DNA of 60,000 bases from Adiantum capillus-veneris (lineage: Eukaryota > Streptophyta > Polypodiopsida > Polypodiales > Pteridaceae): NCBI GenBank assembly GCA_014529385.2, contig CM043946.1, positions 38,516,058 to 38,576,057 of the forward strand, in the 5' to 3' direction. The position numbers and the translations under genes were made by a program. The stretch's first letter is position 1. Every line of letters starts with the position of its first letter. Shown piece by piece: positions 43,436-56,756 of this stretch. A model generated the notes under the pieces. The model saw only the letters and a list, made by a program, of their open reading frames with translations. It did no database searches and was not told the DNA's origin.

Positions 43436-43719
43436 GCAAACTGCCTCAATGGAGTTAGCCCTTCCATCCGTGGCTCTATATTGGTCGGACCTTCACGGAT
43501 AATCTTTTTTCTCTCTCTCTCAGATGTAGGTGCTATGTCGCGGAAATCAATGCCCGTTCCGTAGGAGTCGTATCGCAGATTCTGTACGGTTTCTCTAGCA
43601 AACTCTCCGTACTTGTGCACATGCTCATTACATATTCTACACTTGCGCAGGATTTGATACTTGCAGAGCGTGCACGAGCATGCAATCTTTTCCTCCATGT
43701 TAGTTGATGACGTTGCCAT
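43432..43719 (-). pseudogene. Element G TnpD N-terminal Transpos_assoc domain
   Basis: The frame starts MATSSTNMEEKIACSCTLCK and continues QILRKCRICNEHVHKYGEFA. The Cys spacing (CSC..CK..) and the HV.KYG motif match the Transpos_assoc domain normally at the N-terminus of CACTA transposases. It is followed almost at once by DUF4218, so the central catalytic Transposase_21 region has been lost. Confidence 0.62.
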
Positions 43720-43740
43720 CTACAATGATTATGAATGTTG

Positions 43741-43744
<4 letters not shown>

Positions 43745-43812
<68 letters not shown>
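43745..43812. repeat. (TA)n microsatellite
   Basis: About 33 TA dinucleotides. Confidence 0.95.
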
Positions 43813-43813
<1 letters not shown>

Positions 43814-43855
43814 TCCTCACAATGTAAACTACCTCGCATTCTCTAGTCTTGCCCA

Positions 43856-43891
43856 ATCTCCGTACACCTCGGTCCAGAGGTGTACGGAGAT
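43856..43891. repeat. Perfect 15-bp hairpin in G
   Basis: ATCTCCGTACACCTC, a 6-base loop GGTCCA, then the exact complement. It is not the end of any recognised element. Confidence 0.85.
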
Positions 43892-45200
<1,309 letters not shown>

Positions 45201-45373
45201 TTGGCGTCGATATACGCGTCGCTATATGCGTGGCAAATAAAGCATTTCCACGCGTATATTGACACTCATTACGACGCGTATAGTGACGCCCGCTAATGTC
45301 GTCGATATACGTGTGGAAAGGCATGGTCGTTGATATAGACGCGTCAATATCTTTGTTTAGTGTTGTAGTGTCA

Positions 45374-46660
45374 TGGCCAAGCTCATTATGGTGATATATC
45401 TACATATGAGAATAACCCTTCTTATCCTATGCAATTATATGCCGCTACTCTCCATAGTACATCCCCTGATCTTTGGCTACTTGACACTGGTGCCACCCAC
45501 CATATGACCTATCAATTTCATTGGCTCTCAAATTTAACATATCTCAACACTCCCCTAGAAGTCTGTCTCGAAGATAATACCCTCCAACTCGCTACAGCCT
45601 ATGGTGATGCCACCATCAATCTACCCAATGGCCTACGCACTACTATATCTAAAGTTTATTATGTACATGGCTTAAAGAAAAATCTTATTTCTGTTAGTGA
45701 GCTAACCTCTTCATGTATTACCATTAAATTCACCAAAAATGGTTGCAACATACAAGCCCGAGATGTCAATGGCCAGCATATCAATCTTCAGGTACCCCAC
45801 ATTGGGCGACTCTACCCTCTAGGTGATTCATCTCCTGCACATGCTCTTGCATCTTCTGCACCATCTTCCCCACATGACACCACCCTAAAATGGCACTATA
45901 GACTAGGTCACATTTCTCAACATGTTTTACATCAGCTTACACACCGCCAGCTTGCCCTCGGTTTGCCCAAGCATCTCACTCCCATTACCCTCTGTGAAGG
46001 ATGCATTTTTGCCAAATCACATCATGCACCTTTTCCAACATCATCATCACGCGCTTCCGCACCACTTTATCTCATTCATTCTGATGTTTGTGGCCCCTTG
46101 CCTGTCAAATCACTCACTGGCAACCTTTATATGCTCACTTTTATTGATGACTACTCCAAGTTCACAGCTGTCTATTACATGCCTGATAAAAGCTTCAACT
46201 ATCACATATTTTAGCCGCTTCAAAGCACTAGCTGAAAACCAGCATGATCGAAAAATCAAGGTACTCCGCACCGACAATGGCAGGGAATACACTTCCCATT
46301 AGTTTTGGAATATCTGCCACACGGCGGGTATTTGTCATGAATATACCATCCCTGCTCACCCTCAACAAAACGGTCGGGCCGAGCGCAAGAATCGCACCAT
46401 TTTTTATGCTTCTCGTGCCATGCTCATTCAAGCTAGTTTAGCAGACAATTACTGGGAAGAAGCTATGGCCACCGCATGCTATATACAGAATCGGATTCCA
46501 TCCTCTCAAAATCCAAGTACCACTCACTCCATACGCTCTATGGTATGGCAACCCGCCGAGCCTTGGTCATCTTTGTATTTTTGGTAGCATAGCATATCCT
46601 CTCGAAACCAACCCCGTCTCCAAATTATGACCAAGAGCCACCCGCACCATCTTCGTCGGC
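45374..46660 (+). pseudogene. Element E protease and integrase
   Basis: After the CACTA insertion the gag-pol frame resumes. Protease motif WLLDTGATHHMT lies at about 45475. GAG-pre-integrase follows (LKWHYRLGHISQHVLHQL, CEGCIFAKSHH). The integrase core follows: LIHSDVCGPLP and FIDDYSKF, a frameshift near 46210, then VLRTDNGREYTS and QNGRAERKNRT, giving the D,D,E pattern. A stop after NYHIF at 46212-46214 and later shifts break it. Confidence 0.87.
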
Positions 46661-47780
46661 TATGGAGATCGCCTTGGAGTCAAAGCTTATCACCTCCATC
46701 AACCCGAGCTGCACAAATTCATTCATGCCCGAATTGTCATTTTTGATGAGGATTTCATCCTCCAAGGCCCTTCTCTCTCCAATACTCACTCTCCTCCGCA
46801 TGAAGTCCACTCATCGGCTCGCTATCCCACTCATTTCTTTGTTTGCCTCCCTTCTCTGAGTAAAACCCCGCATGAATCCACTCTTACCACCTCACCACCC
46901 TCTTCAGTTAGCAACACGGCTGCATGCCTCCATCTAGAGTATGAGGCGCCCATATTAGTCCCTCTCTCTCCCATGCGCACTGCATACCCTCTGCGTCCCG
47001 AGCCTTCTTCAACCACAGCTCTCCCTGCTTGATTTCCCCACACACAACACCCTGCGCAGCTCACTCGTCCACGCCAATACCCATCATCACAATATCCTCC
47101 CCCTGCAGCAGCAGCTGCATACCCTCCATCCTCTAGCCCACCAAGCCCCTCACCTCAGTGCTTATTTACTGCGCAACCCTCCTCACCTATGCCACATCTG
47201 CCTTCAGCATCGCCAGGCCTCCTCGCAACGCCCAACAGCGGCAGCTCGCCACAGCATGGAATGCTCCACCATAAGCGTCCCTTTGGGGCCTCTCAACTTT
47301 CCCCATCCCCTCCCGGCTACACACGGCATCATCCCGCCCCTGCTACGCCATCTTCCATTAATTTTCCACCTCTCCACATAGTAAAAAATACCACCCTTGG
47401 CAGCGTTTCCCACCATCGGCCACCCGCCTTGCAAACCCCACCCTCGCCCATTATGGTTCGGACCTACCAAACCGCCTGTAAGAGTTCAATGCCACTCCCT
47501 GCTCCCTCCTTGCTGGCAGCCCCTACCCAAGACCCATCTGGCTCTGGCTCCTCCTATCACACACCTACCACCTCGACATGGGTTCCCTCGCCAGTGGAGG
47601 ATTCTCATGTCACCCCCTCAAATCAACCTATTCCATCGGGGATCAACGAGGTTGAACCACTTACGTTAACCTCGACGACATCTCCTACCACCTGCACCTC
47701 GTCGGATTCATCACCATCAGCACAACATCTTGATTAGGCAGCTTCTAGGAGTCGCATCTGCACACGGTCATTAGCAGATA
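46661..47780 (+). pseudogene. Element E integrase-RT linker, Pro/Ser-rich
   Basis: The integrase C-terminal end (VGYGDRLGVKAYHLHQPELH read across shifts near 46655) passes into a low-complexity Pro/Ser/Thr-rich linker. This is normal between integrase and RT in copia. Frames 47189-47737 are part of it. Confidence 0.6.
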
Positions 47781-49440
47781 TTTATGCTGCTACAAGCTTC
47801 TCGGTTGTTCTCCAAGAAGAACTTCAATCAACCACCCCACCCGCTCCAGTAGAAGATATTCTGCCAATCTCGGTCGTCGATGCCCTCTCATCTAGTGAGG
47901 GAGATTTATGGCACGAAGCAATTCAAGCTGAGCTTCAGGCACTCGAAGAAGCCCATACTTGGGATCTCGTTCTACCGCCAGAGCATCACAATATAGTCAC
48001 ATGCAAATGGATATTGAAGAAAAAGTACTTCCCGGATGGCAGAATTGAGCGTTACAAAGCCAGACTTGTCGCTCGCGGCTATACATAGAGGTATGGTGTA
48101 GATTATTTTGATACATACTCCCCTGTTCTAGGCCTAACTGCATTTAGCCTTTAGTCGCTATAGCTACAAAGTATAATTTGCCCCTACATCACCTTGACAT
48201 TAAAACAGCTTTTTTGCACGGCTTGATCTAGGAGCTTGTTTACATGACCCAACCCCTGCACTTTGCAAATCCGTATTATCTTGATTATGTTTGCAAGCTA
48301 AATAAGCCTATATACAGCCTCAAACAGTCTGCGCGGGAATGGTATACACGCATACACAATTATCTCATGTATGTGGTTGGGAGCGACTCATTGTCGACTT
48401 CAATATCTTCATCTCGGGTACAAATGATGACCTTGACATTCTGGGATTATTTGTGGTTGATATCCCACTCATCGGCACCACCGAAATCATGGTATTGCGC
48501 GCCATCAACTGTCTCCAACAAGAGTTTCCTGTTAGGGCAAGGGACCAATGACGTATTTTCTCGGCATTCAAGTGCTTCGCGACCCCTATGGCAAGTGGAT
48601 CAAACTCACCCAAGTAAAATACATTGAAGAGCTTCTCACTTATTATGACATGAGTACTTGTTCTCTTGAATTTAGCCCCCTTCCTCTCAAACACAACTTA
48701 GCACCTGAATTTCATGCTTACACTCCCGCTGATGAGCTCTATTGGCCTTCTCTTCATTATCCCAAGTTCTGTGGTCAGCTTCGTTATCTGATATCCTGCA
48801 CTCGCTTTGATCTCTGTTACACCGCTCATATCTTATCTCAAGCTATGTCACAACCATGCAAAGCACACAAGCAAGCTGCAAAACTCACACTTCGCTACCT
48901 CCTGACTACTAAACACTATGCTCTCACTTATGCTTATGATCCCACTACACCCATCTCTCTGAGTGGCTATGTCGACGCCAATTGGGCAGGGGATGATCCC
49001 CGCTGCTTCTCCACAGGTGGCTATATTTTCTCTCTTTCAAGTGCACCAATATCCTGACAAACGAAGCGACAATCTTCAATTGCCTCTTCATCGACTAAAG
49101 CCGAATATGTTGCTGCCGCTTTTGCTTCCAGGAAAGCTCTTTGGATTTCTGAGCTCATTCATGAATTTCAACTTCCATACCCTATCTCGGAAGAACCCAT
49201 AACCCTCTACTGCGACAACCAATCTGCAATTGCTCTGGCTGCTTCCCCAAGTTTCTCCAACAAACTAAAGCACATCAAAATCAGTTATCACTTAATCAAG
49301 GAATTGGTAGCCAATGGATTTTTAAAGTTGCAATATGTGCCCACTGCACAAAATTGGGCAGATTTCCTCACCAAATCAGTACCTGCTACCACCCAAACTA
49401 CAACATGTCGAAATTTGTTACTTGTGCCTACTGCTTGCAC
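47781..49440 (+). pseudogene. Element E reverse transcriptase and RNase H
   Basis: RT boxes: WHEAIQAELQALEEAHTWDL, KWILKKKYFPDG, RYKARLVARGYT, VDYFDTYSPVLGL, then frameshifted KPIYSLKQSAREWY. The catalytic YVDD site is represented by LGLFVVDI, which lacks the paired Asp. Thereafter MTYFLGIQVLRDPYGKWIKL and later boxes are intact. RNase H has GYVDANWAGDDPRCFSTGGY, SSSTKAEYVAAA, LYCDNQSAIALA and WADFLTKSVP. The 3' end is followed by purine-rich AAGAGGGGGA. Confidence 0.87.
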
Positions 49441-49498
49441 ACCTCCTTAAGAGGGGGATTCTCCCATGTAATGAGGTGTTCACCGTTACGGGAGGATG

Positions 49499-49804
49499 TG
49501 AAATATCCTTTCACTATAACGGTGCTCACTCAATGCCTAAATCATCTCACTCACTTCCTAAATCATCTCCCCCTAATTTAGGTAACGTCCTTTCATCCTA
49601 GCACTTACCCAATAAGGCTCCCCTTGCGTAATGTATATAAAGGCACCTCTATTATGTTCAAAAACGTGCAAGTTCCCATTTCATTTTATCAATACAAGTT
49701 AGCTTCACTTCCTTGCTACACTGCTGTGTCTCTCTCTTTCATTATTTACTTTGATTACATTAGGTGTTGTCTATCGATTAGCATTAGTTCCTATTTGCTT
49801 CAAA
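49499..49804 (+). repeat. Element E 3' LTR
   Basis: Collinear with 39342-39634 apart from a short duplication (CACTTCCTAAATCATCT) near 49551-49570. TATA box at about 49633-49641. Followed by AGAGG. Confidence 0.86.
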
Positions 49805-49809
49805 AGAGG

Positions 49810-50385
49810 CTCTTTTGCTAAATTGTAGTTGCTCACGTCCATGAAGAGGAGAGTGGTTGCACCAGTGGGTGCCGAAGGGGGCGAAGTCAATGGCGCGATC
49901 GAAGAGGAGCTGGCGAGTAGAAGCTTTAATGGGGCGGTCAACGAAGGCGGAGCTGTTGAGAATTTCTCTGGCGACGTCAGGGACGCTGGAGAGGATGACT
50001 CGGGTACGGGCCAAGCTAAAGGCAATGAGAGAGCAAGCAGAACACGCATAGGCAAGCTTTGCAAGACGCACATGAGCAAGGCCCCATCTTGAGCAAGCTC
50101 CCTATCACAGGCCACCCTCTTGGCCCCGGAAGAAGCTCCAAACAGGCGGCCCCAAGCATTACCCCCCGATGCTGCCCAATATATCATCATTGTACAGACC
50201 CAAATCAACACCATCGTCATCACCAACATTGCTGCTTTGGAAGACTCTAGCGGTGGCAGCGATGCTAGAGTGGCAATGAGAGAGACCACCATGCTTGTTG
50301 ATGGGAAGCAAGAGTTGGTCCTGCAGGGCCGATATCTGCGCTTGCTGCTAACATGAATATATAGCTGGGTAGCTATATAATGCAA
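49810..50385 (-). pseudogene. CYP78A-like cytochrome P450, 5' exon fragment
   Basis: Across three frames of the minus strand this matches the N-terminal part of plant CYP78A proteins. It has a hydrophobic anchor (AAMLVMTMVLIWVCTMMIYW), then GGNAWGRLFG, LPGPRGWPVIGSLLKMG, LAKLAYACSACSLIAFSLAR, TRVILSSVPDVAREILNSSA, FVDRPIKASTRQLLFDRAI and FAPFGTHW. Two frameshifts (about 50115 and 50070) break the frame. The haem-binding region is absent. The fragment stops at the element E insertion site, and I cannot find its continuation left of E. CYP78A enzymes sit in the ER and influence organ size in plants. This copy is a pseudogene. Confidence 0.75.
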
Positions 50386-50579
50386 CTAAAAATTGCGAGA
50401 TGGAGTGCATCCATGTTATCGACCACCATCTACAAATAGCTGGAGGGCAAGCACAGAGAACTAGGCAGGAGATGAACTGTGTGTAGTATTGTGGGTAGCT
50501 CTCTTCTCTGCCTTACGAGCTTAATGTCTATGTGTGTGTGTGTGTGTACGTGGGTATGTGTGTGTGTGTGTGGGAGCTG

Positions 50580-50618
<39 letters not shown>

Positions 50619-51100
50619 GCTGTGTGGAGGGAAGGAGCTGCACTTCAAGTAGAACGGCGGAGATTTACACCGCTGGCTATGAAGAGGAGTTGCCTGTCGC
50701 CGGGCATTTTTATGGACCTCGACTCGCAGTGGAGCGAGTCCAGGTCTTGTCACCCACCTTTTATTCTTCACTACATCCTGCCACAGAGACCCTCTGCACC
50801 GGTGCATGAGGATCACCTCCTCGCTTGAGCATCAGCCCAACCCCCTCGCCGTCAGGGATCTTAGCTGCAGATATGATCTCAATAGGAGTCAAAGGAGTTT
50901 TTAAACCTTGATTACCTTATCATGAAGTAGTTTCGTCTTCAGAACAATTCTGACAGAAACATTGAAAGATGTTGAGGCTATCATATCTACTCGATCTATT
51001 GATAGATGAACAATTTGCACATTGTTGCAGACTGCCTAGTGAATTCCAATGCAATGAAATCAGGCCAGGTTGCAAGGTTGCTTACAGCCCGTGCTTCTCA
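50386..51100. other. No gene seen; microsatellites upstream of the P450 fragment
   Basis: (GT)n lies at about 50532-50572 and (GA)n at 50582-50618. If the P450 exon was once a gene, this is its upstream side on the minus strand. No promoter motif is convincing. Confidence 0.5.
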
Positions 51101-51840
51101 TTACCTAGCGAAGCAAAAGCTCCTTGCTAGGGTTCGTATTGTGTATTGATAGCAATTACAGCTTGAACCTTTGATGCTATTTTGGCACTCTTGTACAAAA
51201 GACTTGCAGGCAGTTGTATCTGTATTAAAGTGCTTGTAATAAGGAGAGGACTTGATTTGTGTGGTGTTGCAGTCAAAGAGAGGAATCACATTCGAGGGGC
51301 CTAAGGTGAAAGCTGAGTGTGCAAAGCTTTGGAGATTGATGGAAGGAGGAATATAATCACAGATGTTCACGAGAAAGGCAAGATTGTTGCTTGTGTTATT
51401 GCTCTGGTTAAGCAGATGTGGGCTCCATGGAGATTGATGTAGCCATTGCAGGGGTATGAGGAGAGGTTTTCTGTGTAATTTTCATATCCTTCGCTAATAT
51501 TAGGAAAAAGAGGGGGACACATCCCCATCACTATGGACGAGTTAAGGTGACTATCTATGGTGGCTTCCCAAGTTCCCTGGTAAAGGCAGGACAATGAGGG
51601 TGATCAAAGGATGGTTGGTTGTCGGAGATGGGGAAATCCAAACGCGTGCCATTACAATAATCTACGATGAAGATGTGGAAGGAGATGTTAACTTTTCTGG
51701 AGGAACATGTGGTGCTTCCCTTCAAGGCCAAGCAGAATGTCTTGCTAGAGGTAGGGACAGAGTGGAGCTCGGCATTGATTACAAGTAGAGCATCATACAA
51801 GACGAATGAGCTATTCCACGCTACAAGCCAAGATAAAGGC
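51101..51840 (-). pseudogene. Cysteine-rich ectodomain fragment, possibly WAK-like receptor kinase (copy 1)
   Basis: Three open pieces on the minus strand (51800-51555, 51594-51367, 51370-51101) encode a Cys-rich, N-glycosylation-rich protein. Examples are LDFPISDNQPSF, NISEGYENYTENLSSYPCNG, GPSNVIPLFDCNTTQIKSSP and ACKSFVQECQNSIKGSSCNC. The pattern of hydrophobic strand, then FDC, then spaced Cys is like GUB_WAK_bind ectodomains of WAKL proteins. No kinase domain is seen. Frames shift, so it is a pseudogene. 51339-51840 is repeated in inverted orientation at 57486-57976. Confidence 0.4.
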
Positions 51841-51939
51841 CTTCTTTAGGTGATCGTCAAGAGCGCATTCAACGTCGGAGCATCATGATGCCGGAGTTAT
51901 TATAAGAGATGGGATCATGCTGCAGGAGGTTTGGGAAAT
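51841..51939. other. Short spacer before copia F LTR
   Basis: Nothing recognised. GAAAT at 51935-51939 borders the F LTR; the matching duplicate cannot be tested because F lacks its 5' end. Confidence 0.5.
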
Positions 51940-52291
51940 TGTGAGAACTTAGAGATAAATTTAAATGTGATTAATATCATTGTTAATTAATATGCTAATG
52001 TCAAGACATAAGAGAATGCAAGATAGAAATAGAGCAATGACAATAGATTGCACTTGAATGGAGAAAGAACACCTTGTTACAAATGAGGGTAGCTAATAGG
52101 ATTAATTATATACAAGTTGAGGGAGTGAGGATTATCCATCACATGTAAATTATAGGTTGGTGGGAATAGACACATGTTGAGACTTACATAGGTGGAAGGG
52201 GTCCATGTGGGAATTAGGTGTAAGAACTTTGGGAATAGAGGTAGGTGGAAGGAAGTCCACACTTAATAAAGTAATAAGCTACTTTTACATC
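51940..52291 (-). repeat. Element F 3' LTR
   Basis: On the minus strand it starts TGTAAAAGTAGC and ends TTCTCACA. A TATA-like TATATAATTAAT lies at about 52101-52112. There is no second copy in the window, so ends are inferred from the PPT and TG...CA. Confidence 0.6.
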
Positions 52292-52439
52292 CCCCTTTAA
52301 GGGTGGACTTCTCGTTGTAATGCATTGAGATTGATGAACAAAAAAGCGTTGTGAAGTATCCATGTCGTAGATACATGCTATCCCCCCTCAATGAGAAGTT
52401 CATCCAGTAGGGATCAAACTCAAATTACGATGAGGCTGT

Positions 52440-53487
52440 TTGTTTAGTGGCGGGCATAGAATTGGTGAGAAAGTCTGCCCAAGTTTCTGCAGATGGAACA
52501 TATACTAGCTTGATAAAGACATTTACGACTAATTGTTTCAAGAGATGAAAGCTTATGTTAATGTCTTTGAGCTTGGATGAGAAGGAAGGTGATTCTGTAA
52601 GTGTGGTGGTAGACTGATTATCACAAAAAAAAAGAGATTGGATCAGTAGAGATATTGAAGGGTAGCTTCAATTCGTTGATCAATTCAGAGATCTAGAGAG
52701 CCTCACGGGACGCAAGAGCAGTAGCAACGTATTCCGCTTCAGTAGAAGAACTTGCAATGGAAGATTGTGGTTTGGTTTGCCAAGAGATAAGACCACGAGC
52801 CCAAGTGAATACATAGCCCTCTGTAGAAAAACATCGAGGGTCGTTGCCAGCCCAGTTGGCATCAACATATCCTGAAATAGAGATGGGGCTAGAGGGGTCG
52901 TAATAGTAAGTGAGCGCATAGTGTTGAGTGGTGCGTATGTAGCGAAGGGTGGGCTTTGCAGCTTGTTTGTGCACTTTACAGGGCTTTGACATAGAGCGAG
53001 AGAGGATATGGCCTTTGTAGCAAAGATGAAAACAGGTGCAAGAGATAAGATAATGTAATTGTCCGCACAATTTTGTGAAATGAAAGGATGGGCAGTAGAG
53101 TGCATGAGTGTGAGTGTAGTCATGAAATTCAGGAGCAAGCTTGTGCTTAACAGGCAAAGGGGTAAACTCAGGGGTTGAAGCAGACATACCATAGAAGAGG
53201 AGGAGTTCTTCAATGTATTTGGATTGGGATAATTGGATAAATTTACCTGCTGTATCTCTTATGACTTCAATGCTGAGAAAATAAGTCATAGGTCCTTTGT
53301 TGGTTACTGGGAATTCATGAGAGATGCAATCAATTACTTGTAGCAACATGTACTCTGATGTGCCAAGAAGAGGAATGCCATCCACAAATAGGCCTAAGAT
53401 ATCCATGCCTTTAGAGGTCTGCCTTATGTAGATATTGTAAACTGCCATACGATGTTCCCAGCCACATTTGAGCAAGTAGTGGTGCAT
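52440..53487 (-). pseudogene. Element F RT C-terminal half and RNase H
   Basis: The frame has MDILGLFVDGIPLLGT at the catalytic site (FVDG instead of YVDD), MTYFLSIEVIRDTAGKFIQL, GYVDANWAGNDPRCFSTEGY and SSSTEAEYVATALASREAL. Beyond 52690 the RNase H tail continues in shifted frames (WADFLTNSMPATKQT near 52450). Confidence 0.85.
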
Positions 53488-53554
53488 GCGGATATACCAC
53501 TCTCGTGCAAACTATTTTAAGCCATAAATGGTATTATGCAATTTACATACATAA

Positions 53555-54361
53555 TCAGGGTGGTGAGGGTACGTCTTCAAAATGAGGAGGTTGTAGCATA
53601 CAGATGAGATTTTGGAGCAAGCCATGTAGGAAGGCAGTTTTTATATCAAGATGATGTAAAAGAAGATTAAACTTAGCAGTAAGTGCAATGAGAAGTTGAA
53701 ATGCAGTCATACCCAGTATTGGCAAATAGGTGTCGAAGTAACCCACACCTTGTTGTTGAGTGAAGCCGCAAGTGACAAGGCGTGCCTTGTAGTGATCAAC
53801 TGATCCGTTGGGGTGGTATTTCTTCTTTAATATCCATTTTCTAGAGACAATGTTATGAGTCTTAGAAGGTGGCAGAAGCTCCGAAGTGTTAGCTTCTTTA
53901 AGGGCTTGGAGTTCATCCAATATGGCGGAATGCCACTCCTTGCTCTCGCTAGAAGCGAGGGCATCGAGAACAGAGAGGGGAAGGGCATCTTCAAGAGGCT
54001 CTGGTGGATGTTCAAGAATCATTTCATCACTGAGGACATTAGAGAAATTGGTGGCTTCATAGATCTCGTGAAGAGAGCGGGTGCGGCCATGCGAGCTAGA
54101 GGCGGCTTGGTCCAAGTGTATAGCCGAAGTGTGTTGCAATGGCGAGGTGGCAGAAGTAGAGCTACGGAGCTCAAATTCATCGCCATCTGCTAGGATGGGA
54201 GTAACTGGCAAGGCTTTGTGGGAGTTGCGGAAAAAAGAGGGCAATTGTGAAGGTGAGACCGGTAGCGAAGGTGATGGGAGCTCACGAGGTGGAGCACGGA
54301 GTGTCAACGGTGTGATGGAAGTAGCTGCAGTCGGGATGGACAGTGTTGGTGATGGTGTCAA
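53555..54361 (-). pseudogene. Element F RT N-terminal half
   Basis: After a Pro/Ser-rich linker come WHSAILDELQALKEANTSEL, RKWILKKKYHPNGSVDHYKA, RLVTCGFTQQQGVGYFDTYL and HHLDIKTAFLHGLL. A shift near 53555 separates it from the next part. Confidence 0.85.
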
Positions 54362-56100
54362 CTATGAGGAGATGGGTGCAAGAGGTGGTGCAAGAGTGTT
54401 GCCGATTGGCTGTGCATGAGAATGAGAGACACGAGGAGGTAGATGGGCGATGAGGAAAGGCCTTTGGATGGTGAAGGGAGGCTCAAGATTGTGCCCAGAC
54501 GGGTGGGAAATTTGCATGGGTGTGTGTGTGGGTGAGGCCGTCAACAAAGATTGATGAGAAGAGTGGACTGGTGATGAGAATGTAGGGTGCAATGGTGGAG
54601 AAAATTTGCCTGAGATGATGAATTCTTCATCAAAGATGATGATGCAGGCAAAGACAAACTCGTCATAGTATGGGATATAGAGGCGGTATGCCTTGATGCC
54701 AAAGTGATCACCATAGCCAACAAAAGTTTTGCGTTGAGCACATGGTGATAGTTTTGATAAAGGTTGTGTCACAAGTGGGTATGCAATGCTTCCAAAGATG
54801 CAAAGGTGGCCAAGATGAGGTGGGTGACCGTGCCAGAGGGTGTAGGGTGTAGTAGTAGGATTGCGGGTGGATGGAATGCGGTTTTGAATGTAGCATGCAG
54901 TGGCGGTAGCTTCTTCCCAATAGGTGTGCGATTCTTACGCTCCGCACGACCATTTTGTTGTGGGTGGTTGGTGATGGAGAATTCATGTCGAATACCAACA
55001 GAAAGACATAAATCTTTGAATGCATGAGAAGTGTATTGCTCACCGTGATCTGTGCGGAGAGTTTTAATGTGGCAGCCATGCTTAGTCTCATCTAAAGCCT
55101 TGAATGTGTCAAAATGAGAGAAGGTTGAGTATTTCTCGGCCATGTAGTAAGTAGTTGTGTATTTTGAGGAATCATCTATAAAAATAAGAATATACTTATT
55201 GTCAGTGAGGGAGTTGACGGGCAATGGGCCACAAACATCAGAGTGGATGAGGTCGAGAGGTGCAGTGGCTCGTGATGATGAAGTGGGAAATGGGACATGA
55301 TGTGCTTTAGCAAGAATGCAGCCCTCACAAAGTATGATGTGAGCGAGGTGCTTGGGAAGACCTAGTCCAATTTGGTGATGAGTGAGTTGGTGAAAAACAT
55401 GTTGAGAAATATGTCCTCGTCTATAATGCCATTTGAGTGTGTTTTCTTGTATTTTTATGGATGATACACATGCATGTGCAGGCGATGAGTGACCCAATGG
55501 ATAAAGACGCCCAATTTTGGGGACCAAAAGTGTGACATACTGAGCATCTTTGTTTAGTGCCCGAATGTGGTAGCCTTCTCCCATGAATTTGATGATGATG
55601 CCGTTGTCGGTTAGCTCGCTGACAGAGATGAGATTTTTCTTGAGACCAAGGACATAATATACGTGAGAAATAATGGTGTGTTCTAGATAAGTGATGTTGG
55701 ATAGCCAGTGTAGGTGATATGTCATATGATGGGAGGCGCCCGTATCAAGTAGCCAGATATTGTGATATGAAGTAGCTAGAGTGGTGGCATGTAATTGCAA
55801 AGAATAACATGGGCTATCATAAGTAGATATGTCAACATAATGAGCTTGACCATACATAAAAGGAGATGGTTGGCCCTGGCGAGTCCCCCCCTTAAGGATA
55901 AGAAGGATATAGATTAGGGTGAGAGATAGGACGATTACCTTGATTGCGTGGTTGCCGACAGTCCTTTGTGAGGTTTCCAAAGCGATGACAGTTGGCGCAT
56001 TGCTTTGAATTTTGGTGATTGTGGTGGCTTTGAAATTGCGACTTTCTTCCAGAATTATTGTATTGGCGAGGAGGGCCCAAATGTTGAGGCTTCTTGCCAT
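54362..56100 (-). pseudogene. Element F protease and integrase
   Basis: Protease WLLDTGASHHMTYHLHWL, GAG-pre-integrase LKWHYRRGHISQHVFHQL, CEGCILAKAHH, integrase core LIHSDVCGPLP, IFIDDSSKYTT, LRTDHGEQYTSHAF and HPQQNGRAERKNRT are all in one frame (56100-54769). The D,D,E residues are retained. The integrase tail follows in the next frame (RKTFVGYGDHFGIKAYRLY). Confidence 0.87.
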
Positions 56101-56355
56101 TGTAAGGGCGAGTTTCTTGTCATAGAGACAAGTGCTCTGGACTTGTGCGAGCTGCTAGTGTGGTCGCAAAGAGTTTCCTCCTGATGGATCTTGGCTACAA
56201 GATTTTGTAGCTGCAAGTTAGCCATGATGGCTCGTGTAGTGATAAAGACTCTCCATGATGCAGGTAAAGAAGCCAATAAGAACATACTTTGAAGCTCTTT
56301 AGGGATGGCAAGCTTTGAGCTAAGTACTTCATCTAGAAGTATTTGCCACGTCACT
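55892..56355 (-). pseudogene. gag: Element F gag C-terminal part
   Basis: It encodes WQILLDEVLSSKLAIPKELQ and MFLLASLPASWRVFITTRAI, matching E gag. The knuckle CANCHRFGNLTKDC has Asn where His is expected. The N-terminal half is missing at 56355. Confidence 0.8.
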
Positions 56356-56627
56356 GGATGTCGATAGCATTGTAGACTGACTTCAACTTACAATGTAATC
56401 CAGAAATACATTCAAACAAAATAGATACACTAAAGTGCACCTGATAATTAGCTGTCAACTCTTGCATGTAGAAGCAAATTGGGACCCCAACCAATTCCAC
56501 GTACATCAGCAACCCGCTAAGAACTTGCAGCAGCCAGAGGACGGGCAAGAACCACCAGCCTGAGCGACTTCAACGTCTATGAAGGGGAAGAACCGAAGCT
56601 GCCATATTTCCCTGGACTCCTCACAAG

Positions 56628-56662
<35 letters not shown>

Positions 56663-56708
56663 CTATAGATCCCTGTCACCTGCAGAAGCGCCTTGCTACT
56701 AGCTGCTC

Positions 56709-56756
<48 letters not shown>

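Larger units (their letters stand above)
51940..56355 (-). mobile_element. Element F: Ty1/copia, 5'-truncated
   Basis: It has a minus-strand 3' LTR (52291-51940) preceded by the PPT AAAGGGGGA, then upstream RNase H, RT, integrase, protease and partial gag. Its proteins are close relatives of element E throughout (for example DLIHSDVCGPLP and LKWHYR.GHISQHV). Sequence stops in mid-gag at 56355 and no 5' LTR is visible, so the copy is truncated. Confidence 0.85.
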
